DNA from: Phyllobacterium sophorae
GTDB taxonomy: Bacteria > Pseudomonadota > Alphaproteobacteria > Rhizobiales > Rhizobiaceae
NCBI RefSeq assembly: GCF_003010965.1
Contig: NZ_PGGM01000003.1
Span: forward strand, 558,001 to 622,000
Length of the DNA: 64,000 nt
Direction of reading: 5' to 3'
The translations under genes were made by a program, and so were the position numbers. Shown here in pieces: positions 1-9,732 of the stretch. The notes under the pieces were generated by a model, which was given only the letters and a program-made list of their open reading frames with translations, was not told the DNA's origin and did not search any database. Every line of letters begins with the position of its first letter. Position 1 is the stretch's first letter.

Positions 1-135
1 AGGCCCAATCACCACGCCCGCGATAAGGTAGCCCACGATCGTCGGCAGGCGCAGCCTATTGGCAATCGTACCAAAAACGAATGCAAGCCCTAAGGTTGCG
101 ACCAAAGTAGCAATCAGCGGTGTTTGGTGGATCAT
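1..135 (-). CDS. Cation:proton antiporter (CPA2, YbaL-like), 5' end only
   Basis: Partial gene running off the left edge; only the first 45 codons are present, from an ATG at 135. The peptide starts MIHQTPLIATLVATLGLAFV and continues through NRLRLPTIVGYLIAGVVIGP, which is the first membrane helix and the conserved glycine-rich stretch of CPA2 monovalent cation:proton antiporters of the YbaL/KefB type. Family knowledge: these inner-membrane proteins exchange K+ or Na+ for H+, often with a C-terminal TrkA-N domain, which cannot be seen here. Followed by about 225 bp without a gene before oxyR. Confidence 0.75.
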   Translation of the reverse strand, partial: MIHQTPLIATLVATLGLAFVFGTIANRLRLPTIVGYLIAGVVIGP

Positions 136-361
136 TCTGCCCTTATGCGTCTCTTGACGGTCGATGCGTTGTCTAGAGACAGCGCACCCTCAAGCCTCCG
201 TGCCGATGCAATGCATGATAACGGTGCCACCCAAGATTGAAAGCGGATAACGTCGGAAGGAAAGGTTTGTCAGAGAGAAATGCTCTTCTTTTGATCCTGA
301 TTTCCATGCAGGCGCGTCACCCGTCATTGGCCATACAAATGTCGCACAACCGACTTGGACG

Positions 362-1300
362 TCAGGACAGAGACATGCGCGATGTCGATGCTTGACTGTG
401 CTGCTCGCGCAACGCGGCGGCCGACTGACGAACGACTTCAGAAATCTGCAACAGCTGTTTGGCAATCGGACTCGTCTTGCGCCATATCATGCCAATGGTC
501 CGCGAGGGCTGGGGGCTCGTGAAACGGGAGACAGATACTGACGCCGAGCGTGTCTCCACCGCCACTGCCATTTCCGGGATCAGAGTAACACCGATGCCGG
601 CGCTCACCATTTGCACCAGTGTCGACAAAGAGCTCCCATCCAGCAATTCCCGTGGCCGTGCCGAATGCAAATTGCAAAACGACAGTGCCTGATCGCGGAA
701 ACAATGCCCCTCCTCCAGCAGAAGCAGCCGCATTTCGCGTAACATTTCGCGATTGGGCACCGGCTTTCCCTCATCCTCTCCTGGCCGGACCAACACAAAA
801 TTCTCTGTAAACAGCACAACCTCCGTCAGCGAAGGTTCGGACACCGGCAGAGCGACAATAGCCGCGTCGAGCCGACCTTCGGCCAGTTCTTGGATCAGCC
901 TCTGCGTCAGCGTTTCGCGCACGTGAATATCAATGCCGTCATGCATGCTGGCTAGGTTGCCGATTATGGTCGGCAGCAGGTAGGGCGCGATCGTCGGGAT
1001 CACGCCCAGTCGCAGCCGTCCCACCAGCTGGTCCCGTGAGGCGCGTGCCAGGTCGCCCAGTTCATCGACCGAGCGCAGGATGTCGCGGACGCGCAGGGCA
1101 AACTCTTGTCCGAAGTTGGTCAACCGAACCTGCCGGGCGCCTCTTTCGAAGAGCTCCGTGCCCAGCGTTTCTTCCAGTTCCTTTATTTGCACCGAAATAG
1201 CCGGCTGAGAGATCGAACAGGCATTCGCCGCACGTCCGAAGTGGTTAAGTCGTGCCAATGCCTCGAAGTAACGAAGCTGCTTCAGCGTCAGGTTTGTCAT
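362..1300 (-). CDS. oxyR: Hydrogen-peroxide-sensing LysR regulator OxyR
   Basis: 312-residue LysR-type regulator with an N-terminal winged helix-turn-helix (about residues 4-63) and a C-terminal periplasmic-binding-like effector domain. The diagnostic feature is LLEEGHCFRDQALSFC, which puts cysteines at positions 200 and 209, matching the redox pair C199/C208 of E. coli OxyR that form a disulfide on peroxide exposure. It is divergent from katG across a 289 bp shared control region, the usual layout in rhizobia where OxyR activates katG. The tail after about residue 290 is Ser/Ala/Gln rich and variable. Function assignment is strong because both cysteines and the neighbour agree. Confidence 0.95.
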   Translation of the reverse strand: MTNLTLKQLRYFEALARLNHFGRAANACSISQPAISVQIKELEETLGTELFERGARQVRLTNFGQEFALRVRDILRSVDELGDLARASRDQLVGRLRLGVIPTIAPYLLPTIIGNLASMHDGIDIHVRETLTQRLIQELAEGRLDAAIVALPVSEPSLTEVVLFTENFVLVRPGEDEGKPVPNREMLREMRLLLLEEGHCFRDQALSFCNLHSARPRELLDGSSLSTLVQMVSAGIGVTLIPEMAVAVETRSASVSVSRFTSPQPSRTIGMIWRKTSPIAKQLLQISEVVRQSAAALREQHSQASTSRMSLS

Positions 1301-3785
<2,485 letters not shown>

Positions 3786-4314
3786 TCTCGACATGAAGCG
3801 GGGGCTGTTGCGCGCGGTGGCGGCAGTCGATCGTGTCCGTTGCGGATATCATCCGCCTGCGACCCTGAGGACGTTGGTAGATTGAGACACTTGAAATCAG
3901 GGTGGCGTTTCAAAGCGAATTGAAACGCCACCCTGACCAAGCACCAGATCGCCTCGCTGGTGCAACATTCGGGTTTTGGTCGGCTCATCATCGGCTTGCT
4001 CTTTATCTGAGCTCGGTTTGCACAGAGTTGGAGTCCGTCGTTGAAACGCCATTAATTGCAATTTTGGATTGGGGCAAAAATTCGTCATGTGCTCATTCGT
4101 ATTGGAGAGGTGCTTTGCCTCCGCTAAAAATTTTAGAAAGTCTGCTCTGGCATGCGCTGCGGACTTGCGACGGGACGACAAACGCGGGCGCAAGGCTGCC
4201 CGGAGGGCCAACGACAACGCATTGTCATCGTGAAATACCGCGCCTGCCTCGTCCGGCATGATCGAAAGAATACCGTTTGCGAGAAGGAGAAGACCGACCT
4301 TTGGTGAAAAATTC
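3786..4314. other. Non-coding gap after katG
   Basis: About 530 bp with no supportable gene. It holds a large perfect hairpin (3897-3936). Open frames across 4080-4300 on either strand show no recognisable family. A plus-strand stretch ending in an ANDNAL-like sequence near 4215 could be an old 3' remnant but cannot be assigned. Confidence 0.4.
3897..3936. repeat. Perfect 17-bp inverted repeat (hairpin)
   Basis: Arms TCAGGGTGGCGTTTCAA (3897-3913) and its exact complement (3920-3936), with a 6-nt AGCGAA loop. It lies 112 bp after the katG stop. No T-run follows on either strand, so it is not a classical intrinsic terminator. It may protect or end the katG transcript, or be a dispersed palindromic element. 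Confidence 0.7.
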
Positions 4315-4360
4315 GTTGTTATCATTGACAACACTCTAATGTGTTGTTATGGAAAACAAC
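4315..4360. promoter_or_regulatory. Duplicated palindromic operator of the TumE/TumA locus
   Basis: Two 18-bp copies, GTTGTTATCATTGACAAC (4315-4332) and GTTGTTATGGAAAACAAC (4343-4360). Each is an inverted repeat GTTGT-N8-ACAAC. They start 28 bp apart, and the second abuts the toxin ATG at 4361. Inference: this is the autoregulatory operator for the antitoxin, which has a winged-helix fold. Confidence 0.55.
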
Positions 4361-4619
4361 ATGAGGGCCAGGCTCATCGAAAAGTCGCCGACAGTGATTG
4401 ATGACACCAGCTTTTTTTAAAATCGTTTTGTGGCACCTGCCCACCCGCTTCCGGGAAGCGCGCATCCCTTCAAGTACCGACTGGCTTTCATGGTGAACGG
4501 TAAATGCATCCTGCGCTATGATAACGAGCGCGCGAAAGGCGATCATCGGCACATTGAAGACGTCTCTTGAAGCTCTGTTCGATGGCTTCCTGTCTGACAT
4601 GGAAAGGATACGCCAATGA
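4361..4619 (+). pseudogene. Broken TumE-family (DUF6516) toxin gene
   Basis: A TumE-type toxin can be followed only by switching frame. It opens MRARLIEKSPTVIDDTSFF from the ATG at 4361, and a run of seven T at 4412-4418 shifts the frame. It continues KIVLWHLP, then shifts back near 4441-4446 into PLPGSAHPFKYRLAF and RYDNERAKGDHRHIEDV, a signature of the family. It hits a stop at 4568-4570. The C-terminal SLEALFDGFLSDMERIRQ is in a third frame and ends at 4617-4619, overlapping the next ATG by four bases. The junction near 4562 also looks like a short deletion relative to the family. The toxin should be inactive. Sequencing error is possible at the T-run but unlikely for all three breaks. Confidence 0.75.
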
Positions 4620-4975
4620 CAACATTGATCGTGCGCTTGAGTACCATAGCTGACGCTAAAGCTCGCTTTGTTGCGGCGGGAGAACGCGCTCTTGCGGGAG
4701 AAGTTGTCGATGCGGTACCTTCGGTTAATTTCGCCAGCTATGACGACATGCACCGCGTGCTCGCCCCTTCACGCCTTGCGATCGTCAAGGCCCTCGCCGG
4801 ACGGGGCGCTTTGTCGATCCGCGAAGTTGCGCGGCGCGTCGATCGAGATGTACAGGCCGTTCATCGGGATATTACCACGCTTATCAATGCTGGTGTTATC
4901 GACCGTACCGAGAGCGGGGTCGAGTTCCCCTATGACCGCATACATTTCGAGTTCGACGTAAGCGCTGCCGCCTGA
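4616..4975 (+). CDS. TumA-like antitoxin, HTH DNA-binding protein (HVO_A0114 type)
   Basis: 119-residue protein with an MarR/ArsR-like winged helix: SRLAIVKALAGRGALSIREVARRV followed by the recognition region AVHRDITTLINAGVIDR. It matches the small HTH partner that follows DUF6516/TumE toxins. Its ATG overlaps the toxin stop (ATGA), the usual translationally coupled arrangement of toxin first, antitoxin second. It is intact although the toxin is broken. Likely role: binds and neutralises TumE and represses the locus through the repeated GTTGT-N8-ACAAC sites upstream. It may persist as an orphan regulator or anti-addiction gene. Confidence 0.75.
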   Translation: MTTLIVRLSTIADAKARFVAAGERALAGEVVDAVPSVNFASYDDMHRVLAPSRLAIVKALAGRGALSIREVARRVDRDVQAVHRDITTLINAGVIDRTESGVEFPYDRIHFEFDVSAAA

Positions 4976-5164
4976 AAACGGAGACCGTGCCCCCTGCAAC
5001 ACCGGTGTGGATCGTTGGTGTCCAACGAAGACAGGGTTTCTTAGGAAACATGAGCACATCGCCCTTGCTTGCTGCTGCCCATCTTCCAGTACGTGCCAGT
5101 CAAGATGGCGTAGTAGGCCTGTTGTGAAACTTGTCAAACTGCAAAATATCAACGTTCCCGTATT

Positions 5165-5962
5165 CTAGATGAACCGGCTGAGGAAAGCCCGCGTGCGCGA
5201 ATGCTGCGGGTTGCCAAGCACGTCATCCGGCCGTCCCTGTTCAACGATGATTCCGTCATCCATGAACACGACCCGGTCGGCTGCTTCCCGCGCAAAGCCG
5301 ATCTCGTGCGTAACGACGATCATCGTCAGGCCCTGGTCGGCGAGATCGCGCATCGTCGTCAGCACTTCACCCACCAATTCTGGGTCAAGCGCCGACGTCG
5401 GCTCGTCGAACAGCATGAGCTTCGGCTTGATGGCAAGTGCACGGGCGATGGCAATGCGCTGCTGCTGCCCGCCGGACAATTGCCGGGGATAGGCGTCGGC
5501 CTTGTGCGTCAGCCCGACGCGAGCCAGCAGTTCCATCGCCAGTTCGGTCGCTTGCCTGCGGCTTTGCTTGTGCACGCCGATCGGTGCCTCGATGATGTTC
5601 TGCAGCGCCGTCATATGCGGGTAGAGATTAAATTGCTGGAACACCATGCCGATCTGCCGCCGCTGTACGGCAATTGCCCGGGCAGGCAATTTGTTGAGCC
5701 TGCCATTGTGCAGGGAATAGCCAATCTGCTCTCCAGCAACCACGATCGAGCCGCGGTCGATGGCTTCGAGGTGGTTGATGCAGCGAAGGAATGTCGATTT
5801 GCCTGAACCTGACGGTCCAAGAACGACGACAACCTCACCGGGCGCAACATCAAGGTCGATGCCTTTGAGCACTTCGACTTCACCAAAGGCCTTGTGCACA
5901 TTGCGTGCCTGAACCAGCGGCTGGACGGCTTCAACAGTATTCATGGACAAAGCGGCGGTCAT
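5165..5962 (-). CDS. Amino-acid ABC importer, ATP-binding protein
   Basis: 265-residue ATPase of the polar amino-acid uptake (GlnQ/HisP) family. Walker [10 protein letters not shown] is at 49-57, the signature LSGGQQQR, Walker [13 protein letters not shown] and the H-loop VTHE are all present. Its start overlaps the stop of the permease gene by four bases (ATGA), and it is the last gene of a five-gene operon running leftward from 9661. It powers uptake through the permease at 5959-6921 with the binding protein at 6918-7814. The substrate is unknown; the operon also encodes a nitrilase-family amidase, so an amide or nitrogen compound is possible. Confidence 0.92.
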   Translation of the reverse strand: MTAALSMNTVEAVQPLVQARNVHKAFGEVEVLKGIDLDVAPGEVVVVLGPSGSGKSTFLRCINHLEAIDRGSIVVAGEQIGYSLHNGRLNKLPARAIAVQRRQIGMVFQQFNLYPHMTALQNIIEAPIGVHKQSRRQATELAMELLARVGLTHKADAYPRQLSGGQQQRIAIARALAIKPKLMLFDEPTSALDPELVGEVLTTMRDLADQGLTMIVVTHEIGFAREAADRVVFMDDGIIVEQGRPDDVLGNPQHSRTRAFLSRFI

Positions 5963-6921
5963 TTACTGCACTCCGGCACCATGGCTGAAATCTCTGCCAC
6001 GACAACTTGCTCCTGCTTCCTCACTGCCGTCGCGGAGCCGCGCTCACCACGCCCGTAATAGCGCTCGATGAAGCCCTGGCCGACATTAAGGATGGAGGTG
6101 ATGAACAGATACCAGATGACGGCAACCATGAGCATTGGGATGACTTCGAAGGTTCGGTTGTAAACAGCTTGCACGGAATAGAGCAGATCGGCCATGGCGA
6201 TAACGCTAACGAGGGATGTTGCCTTGATCATGCTGATCAGCTGGTTGCCGGTTGGCGGGACAATGGAGCGCATGGCCTGCGGAATGATGATCCGCCAGAG
6301 AGCCCGGGCGCGGGTCATGCCGAAGGCTTCCGTGGTTTCGATCTGGCCCCTGTCGACGGAAAGCAGCCCGCCGCGGATAATTTCAGCCATGTAGGCCGCT
6401 TCATTGAGCGCAAGACCGGCAATTGCGGCGGTCATCGGTGTGATCAGATCATTGGTATTCCAGCTGGCCAGCGTCGGCCCGAACGGAATTGCAAGCGATA
6501 TCTCCGGAAAAAGCGTGGAGAGATTGTACCAGAATATGAGCTGGACCAGCAGCGGCGTGCCACGGAAGAACCATATGTAAAGACCCGCCAGTGAACTGGC
6601 GAGCCGATCGTTAGACATGCGGGCAATGGCCAGAAGCAGCCCGATCACTACACCAATGGCCATGGCGACCACAGTCAGGCCAAGAGTAACGTAGAGGCCG
6701 CGCAAGATTGTTTCTTCCGTGAACCATTGCGCTACGGTTGGCCAGCCGAAGTTCTCGTTATGGGCGACGATCCAGAGGAAGTTGGCGGCAATGAGCAGCG
6801 TGATCCCCCAGAGAAGCCAACGGTCCGTTCGAAAGGGCTTGTGCGCATTCGCGACATCGCGAAGCGCCGCCTCTGCATCGCCCCGCGGGGGCGATGCCAT
6901 TGTCCGGTTGTTCTGGGTCAT
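5959..6921 (-). CDS. Amino-acid ABC importer, permease
   Basis: 320-residue inner-membrane permease of the HisM/GlnP family. After a hydrophilic N-terminus (about 1-30) there are several hydrophobic spans and the EAA loop region EAAYMAEIIRGGLLSVDRGQ ... AFGMTRARALWRIIIPQA that contacts the ATPase. Only one permease gene is present, so it probably acts as a homodimer. Four-base overlaps with both neighbouring genes indicate translational coupling. Confidence 0.92.
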   Translation of the reverse strand: MTQNNRTMASPPRGDAEAALRDVANAHKPFRTDRWLLWGITLLIAANFLWIVAHNENFGWPTVAQWFTEETILRGLYVTLGLTVVAMAIGVVIGLLLAIARMSNDRLASSLAGLYIWFFRGTPLLVQLIFWYNLSTLFPEISLAIPFGPTLASWNTNDLITPMTAAIAGLALNEAAYMAEIIRGGLLSVDRGQIETTEAFGMTRARALWRIIIPQAMRSIVPPTGNQLISMIKATSLVSVIAMADLLYSVQAVYNRTFEVIPMLMVAVIWYLFITSILNVGQGFIERYYGRGERGSATAVRKQEQVVVAEISAMVPECSK

Positions 6922-7814
6922 TTCGCACCCTGGCCCGCAAGATTGATTCCGGGCGCCTTGATCATGTTCTTCTCAAGGCCCCATTTCTTCATGATGATGG
7001 CATAGGTCCCGTTGTCCATGAGAATTTTGAGGCCATCGCGAAGGACCTCGGCCAGCGGCGAGCCTTTCGGCACGACAGCGCCTTGATAGAGGTTATCAAA
7101 ACCGTTCTTCTCCCCAGTTGCAGCAAGCTCAAGCTGGCCGTTCGTCTGCTGAACGAAATAGGTCAAGGGAGCCTGCGAAGAGAAGAAGGCGTCAGAACGC
7201 TTTGACCGGACCGCCAGGATAGAACTTGGCTGGTCGGTGAACGACTGTACCTCGATCGCGGCCTTTCCATCCTTGGTGCATTTTTCTGCCTGTGCCTTGA
7301 TGACCTTTTCGGCCGAACCCGCCGCCATCACGGCAATACGATTGCCGCAAGCTGCATCAAGCGATGTAATGCCCTTGGGGTTGCCCTTCTGCACAGCGAA
7401 CACAACATATTCCTGCACATAATCGACAAAATCATTAGCCTCCTCGCGCGTGGCGAAGTCGCCCACCGGGCCAAAGGCGAACTGATAGCGGCCGGAATTG
7501 ATGCCGCTGAGCAGGGCCGACAGGCCGCTGACAGTGGCGTGCTTGATCTTAACCCCCAGAAGCTCACCAAGTGCATTGGTCAGGTCGGCACTGGCGCCGG
7601 TCATCTCGGTCGTGCCGGCGACGATCTCATAGGGCGGGAACGAGCCGTTGTTCACCGAGGTCATACTCCCGGCCTTGCGGATCTCCTCCGGCAGCTTTGC
7701 CTTAAGCGCCGCGTTTACGGTCTGTTTGGGTACCACTGTCTCCTCAGCCATGGCTGATCCCGCCAGGATGGAGGTTATGAGCAACACGGCTGATGCCATT
7801 TTCATAAGTTTCAT
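6918..7814 (-). CDS. Amino-acid ABC importer, periplasmic binding protein
   Basis: Bacterial extracellular solute-binding protein family 3. A Sec signal peptide (MKLMKMASAVLLITSILAGSAMA) precedes a two-lobed domain with PYEIVAGTTEMTGASADLTNALGE and the later GNRIAVMAAGSAEKVIKAQAE lobe. Several in-frame ATGs exist from 7835; I favour 7814 because an AGGGG site lies seven bases before it. It overlaps the permease start by four bases and follows the amidase gene by a short gap. It captures the substrate in the periplasm; the ligand cannot be named from sequence. Confidence 0.9.
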   Translation of the reverse strand: MKLMKMASAVLLITSILAGSAMAEETVVPKQTVNAALKAKLPEEIRKAGSMTSVNNGSFPPYEIVAGTTEMTGASADLTNALGELLGVKIKHATVSGLSALLSGINSGRYQFAFGPVGDFATREEANDFVDYVQEYVVFAVQKGNPKGITSLDAACGNRIAVMAAGSAEKVIKAQAEKCTKDGKAAIEVQSFTDQPSSILAVRSKRSDAFFSSQAPLTYFVQQTNGQLELAATGEKNGFDNLYQGAVVPKGSPLAEVLRDGLKILMDNGTYAIIMKKWGLEKNMIKAPGINLAGQGAK

Positions 7815-7853
7815 TTTCATTCCCCTTTTCTTCATTCAGTAGAGTTCAGTTGG

Positions 7854-8642
7854 TCAGGCGAGTTCGGGTCGTGCGAAGCGGCGGTTTGCCAGGACCGGCA
7901 AGACCGATCGCGCGTGGCTGATGCGTTTTGGTTCGATGTCGGCGAAGATCAGTGCCCGTGCTTCCCCGGCGCGAACAACTGCAACACCCAGCGGATCGAC
8001 AACCATGCTGGCGCCGATATTGCGCTCACCGCATTCACCGACGGCGACGATATAGCAGGTGTTCTCCAAGGCTCTCGCCGTGACAAGCACGTCCCAATGC
8101 GCCTCCTTGCCTGGTCCCTTCACCCAGGCCGCGGGCAGGATCAGCACATCAGCACCGTCAACAGCATGGCGGCGGGCAAGTTCCGGAAAGCGTAAATCGT
8201 AGCAGGTCATCAGGCCGAGTTTCAGGCCCGCAACCTCGATCAATTCCGGAATGACTGACCCGGGTTGAACATTCGTGGATTCCTTGGCGGCAAAAGCATC
8301 GTAGAGATGAAGCTTGCGATATTGCGAAACGATCTCGCCGCGCCGAATGGTCACGAGATTGTTGAAAACGCGCTGGCCACCCGTCGGCACATGAATACAC
8401 ATCACGATGGTCAGACCGCTCTTGCTGCTCGCGGCGAGAAGCTGCGTCATGAACGGCCCGTCAAGCGGTTGAGCTGTCTTCAGCACGATGTCCGGATCTG
8501 CAATATCGCGGGCAAGGACGCCTTCCGGCAGAACCAGCAGATCGGCACCGCCTTCCCCGGCCCGCCTGATCAGGTCCACACAGATATCGGCATTTTCCTG
8601 CCAGACCTTGCTGACGGCAAATTGTCCGAGCGCCACTTTCAT
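7854..8642 (-). CDS. Nitrilase-superfamily carbon-nitrogen hydrolase
   Basis: 262-residue cytoplasmic hydrolase. The Glu-Lys-Cys triad is seen at Glu40 (LVLPEG), Lys110 (YRKLHLYD) and Cys147 (MTCYDLRFPE), the pattern of the omega-amidase/Nit amidase branch rather than true nitrilases. The end GLKLGLMTCYDLRFPELARRHAVDGADVLILPAAWVKGPGKEAHW is also typical of that branch, quoted here in outline only. It overlaps the upstream gene by four bases (ATGA) and precedes the ABC binding-protein gene. Likely hydrolyses an amide brought in by, or produced for, the linked transporter. Confidence 0.88.
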   Translation of the reverse strand: MKVALGQFAVSKVWQENADICVDLIRRAGEGGADLLVLPEGVLARDIADPDIVLKTAQPLDGPFMTQLLAASSKSGLTIVMCIHVPTGGQRVFNNLVTIRRGEIVSQYRKLHLYDAFAAKESTNVQPGSVIPELIEVAGLKLGLMTCYDLRFPELARRHAVDGADVLILPAAWVKGPGKEAHWDVLVTARALENTCYIVAVGECGERNIGASMVVDPLGVAVVRAGEARALIFADIEPKRISHARSVLPVLANRRFARPELA

Positions 8643-9661
8643 GCTGAAACGCCCACGCGGCCCGTCTTGGAGGAATGCCTCATTTCATTGGGGAAGAGGT
8701 CGGTTGGCGTTAGCAGCATCGGTGTCAGTCCTTGCACATGCAGTTGTTCGGCAAAATCGGCGATCATTCGTTCGTTGGCGGCAAAGCCACTCTCATTCCA
8801 GCTTTGTGGAAGATCGCGCGCCACATGACCGAGTTCCTCGATGATCCATGGTGTCGTGTCGGCATATTTGCGGCGCTTGTTCAGCCAGATCCGCTGCGAC
8901 TCGTCGAAGAGGTCACTCAACTCCCGAGCCAGCCAGGGATACTCGGCCGCAAAGGAGGCCTTGACACCGAGCAGATGCATCCCCGGCACGTAGCCAATCT
9001 CGCGGAAATAGGCGAGCTCTTCGGCGCGGAAATCTGGCAATACATGACGGACGTTCGAACTGGGGCCAAAGAAGCTGTCGGGCATGAAAGGCGTGAAAAC
9101 CGCATCCAGCTCGCCGGTCTCGAGCAGTTCCATCATGGGCCGCTCGCCCGGCGCAGCTTCGATGCGGCCAGGACGACCGAAGCCGTCAAGCCGGTCGACA
9201 ATCGGGTGCACCCCGGTCAAACGGCCGGCGTACCAATACGCATCCTCGATACCGACACCCGCATGAGCAAGCGCAGCACGCGTCCAGGTATTGCCGGAGT
9301 CGCGCCAGCCGGTGACGCCGATCTTCTTGCCTGACAATTGTTCGAGACGGATGATCGGGCTATCTTTGGCGGTTATGACGCAGCGATGGCGAAAACCACG
9401 CATGATGAAATTGGGAATGCCGAGTATATCTGTCTCGCCCTTCGCCCGGCCGCCGGCATAGCGGCTAAAGGAGATTTCCGCTGCGTCGTATTGCGGATCG
9501 GCGCCGAGATCCGCAACGAGCGTGCCAATCCGATCGATCTTCAGATCCAGCCTTTGTGAACGAACGTCGCCAAGCACAAGCGGTGTCAGATAATCCCAAT
9601 CGCGGACAGCCAATCGAACAGTGATACGCAAGACATTTCCTCGCAGGTTTGTATTTTCCAA
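8639..9661 (-). CDS. Binding-protein-fold protein, 4,5-dihydroxyphthalate decarboxylase-like
   Basis: 340 residues without a signal peptide, so probably cytoplasmic. The run of FSRYAGGRAKGETDILGIPNF, LSGKKIGVTGWRDSGNTW and LDAVFTPFMPDSFFG-type segments fits the family that includes 4,5-dihydroxyphthalate decarboxylase and NMT1/nitrate-type binding proteins. An enzymatic role is as plausible as binding, because cytoplasmic members of this fold act as decarboxylases. First gene of the operon, divergent from the MocR regulator at 9733 with 71 bp between them. It shares an ATGA junction with the amidase, suggesting sequential action on one substrate. Confidence 0.72.
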   Translation of the reverse strand: MENTNLRGNVLRITVRLAVRDWDYLTPLVLGDVRSQRLDLKIDRIGTLVADLGADPQYDAAEISFSRYAGGRAKGETDILGIPNFIMRGFRHRCVITAKDSPIIRLEQLSGKKIGVTGWRDSGNTWTRAALAHAGVGIEDAYWYAGRLTGVHPIVDRLDGFGRPGRIEAAPGERPMMELLETGELDAVFTPFMPDSFFGPSSNVRHVLPDFRAEELAYFREIGYVPGMHLLGVKASFAAEYPWLARELSDLFDESQRIWLNKRRKYADTTPWIIEELGHVARDLPQSWNESGFAANERMIADFAEQLHVQGLTPMLLTPTDLFPNEMRHSSKTGRVGVSA

Positions 9662-9671
9662 CGGGACGCTA

Positions 9672-9717
9672 AATGTTCATTCTTGACTGATCAATTACTA
9701 TTACGTTACTGAACATT
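9672..9717. promoter_or_regulatory. Candidate operator between the amidase operon and its MocR regulator
   Basis: Inverted repeat AATGTTCA (9672-9679) and TGAACATT (9710-9717), arms 8 bp and 30 bp apart, centred in the 71-bp divergent intergenic region. The position fits a site for the MocR-type protein. Binding is inference only. Confidence 0.4.
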
Positions 9718-9732
9718 AAAAAGGGGACTAAA

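Noticed and set aside
3897-4334. 145-codon minus-strand frame after katG
   Set aside because: Crosses the perfect hairpin and the TumE/TumA operator and shows no family; most likely a chance frame.
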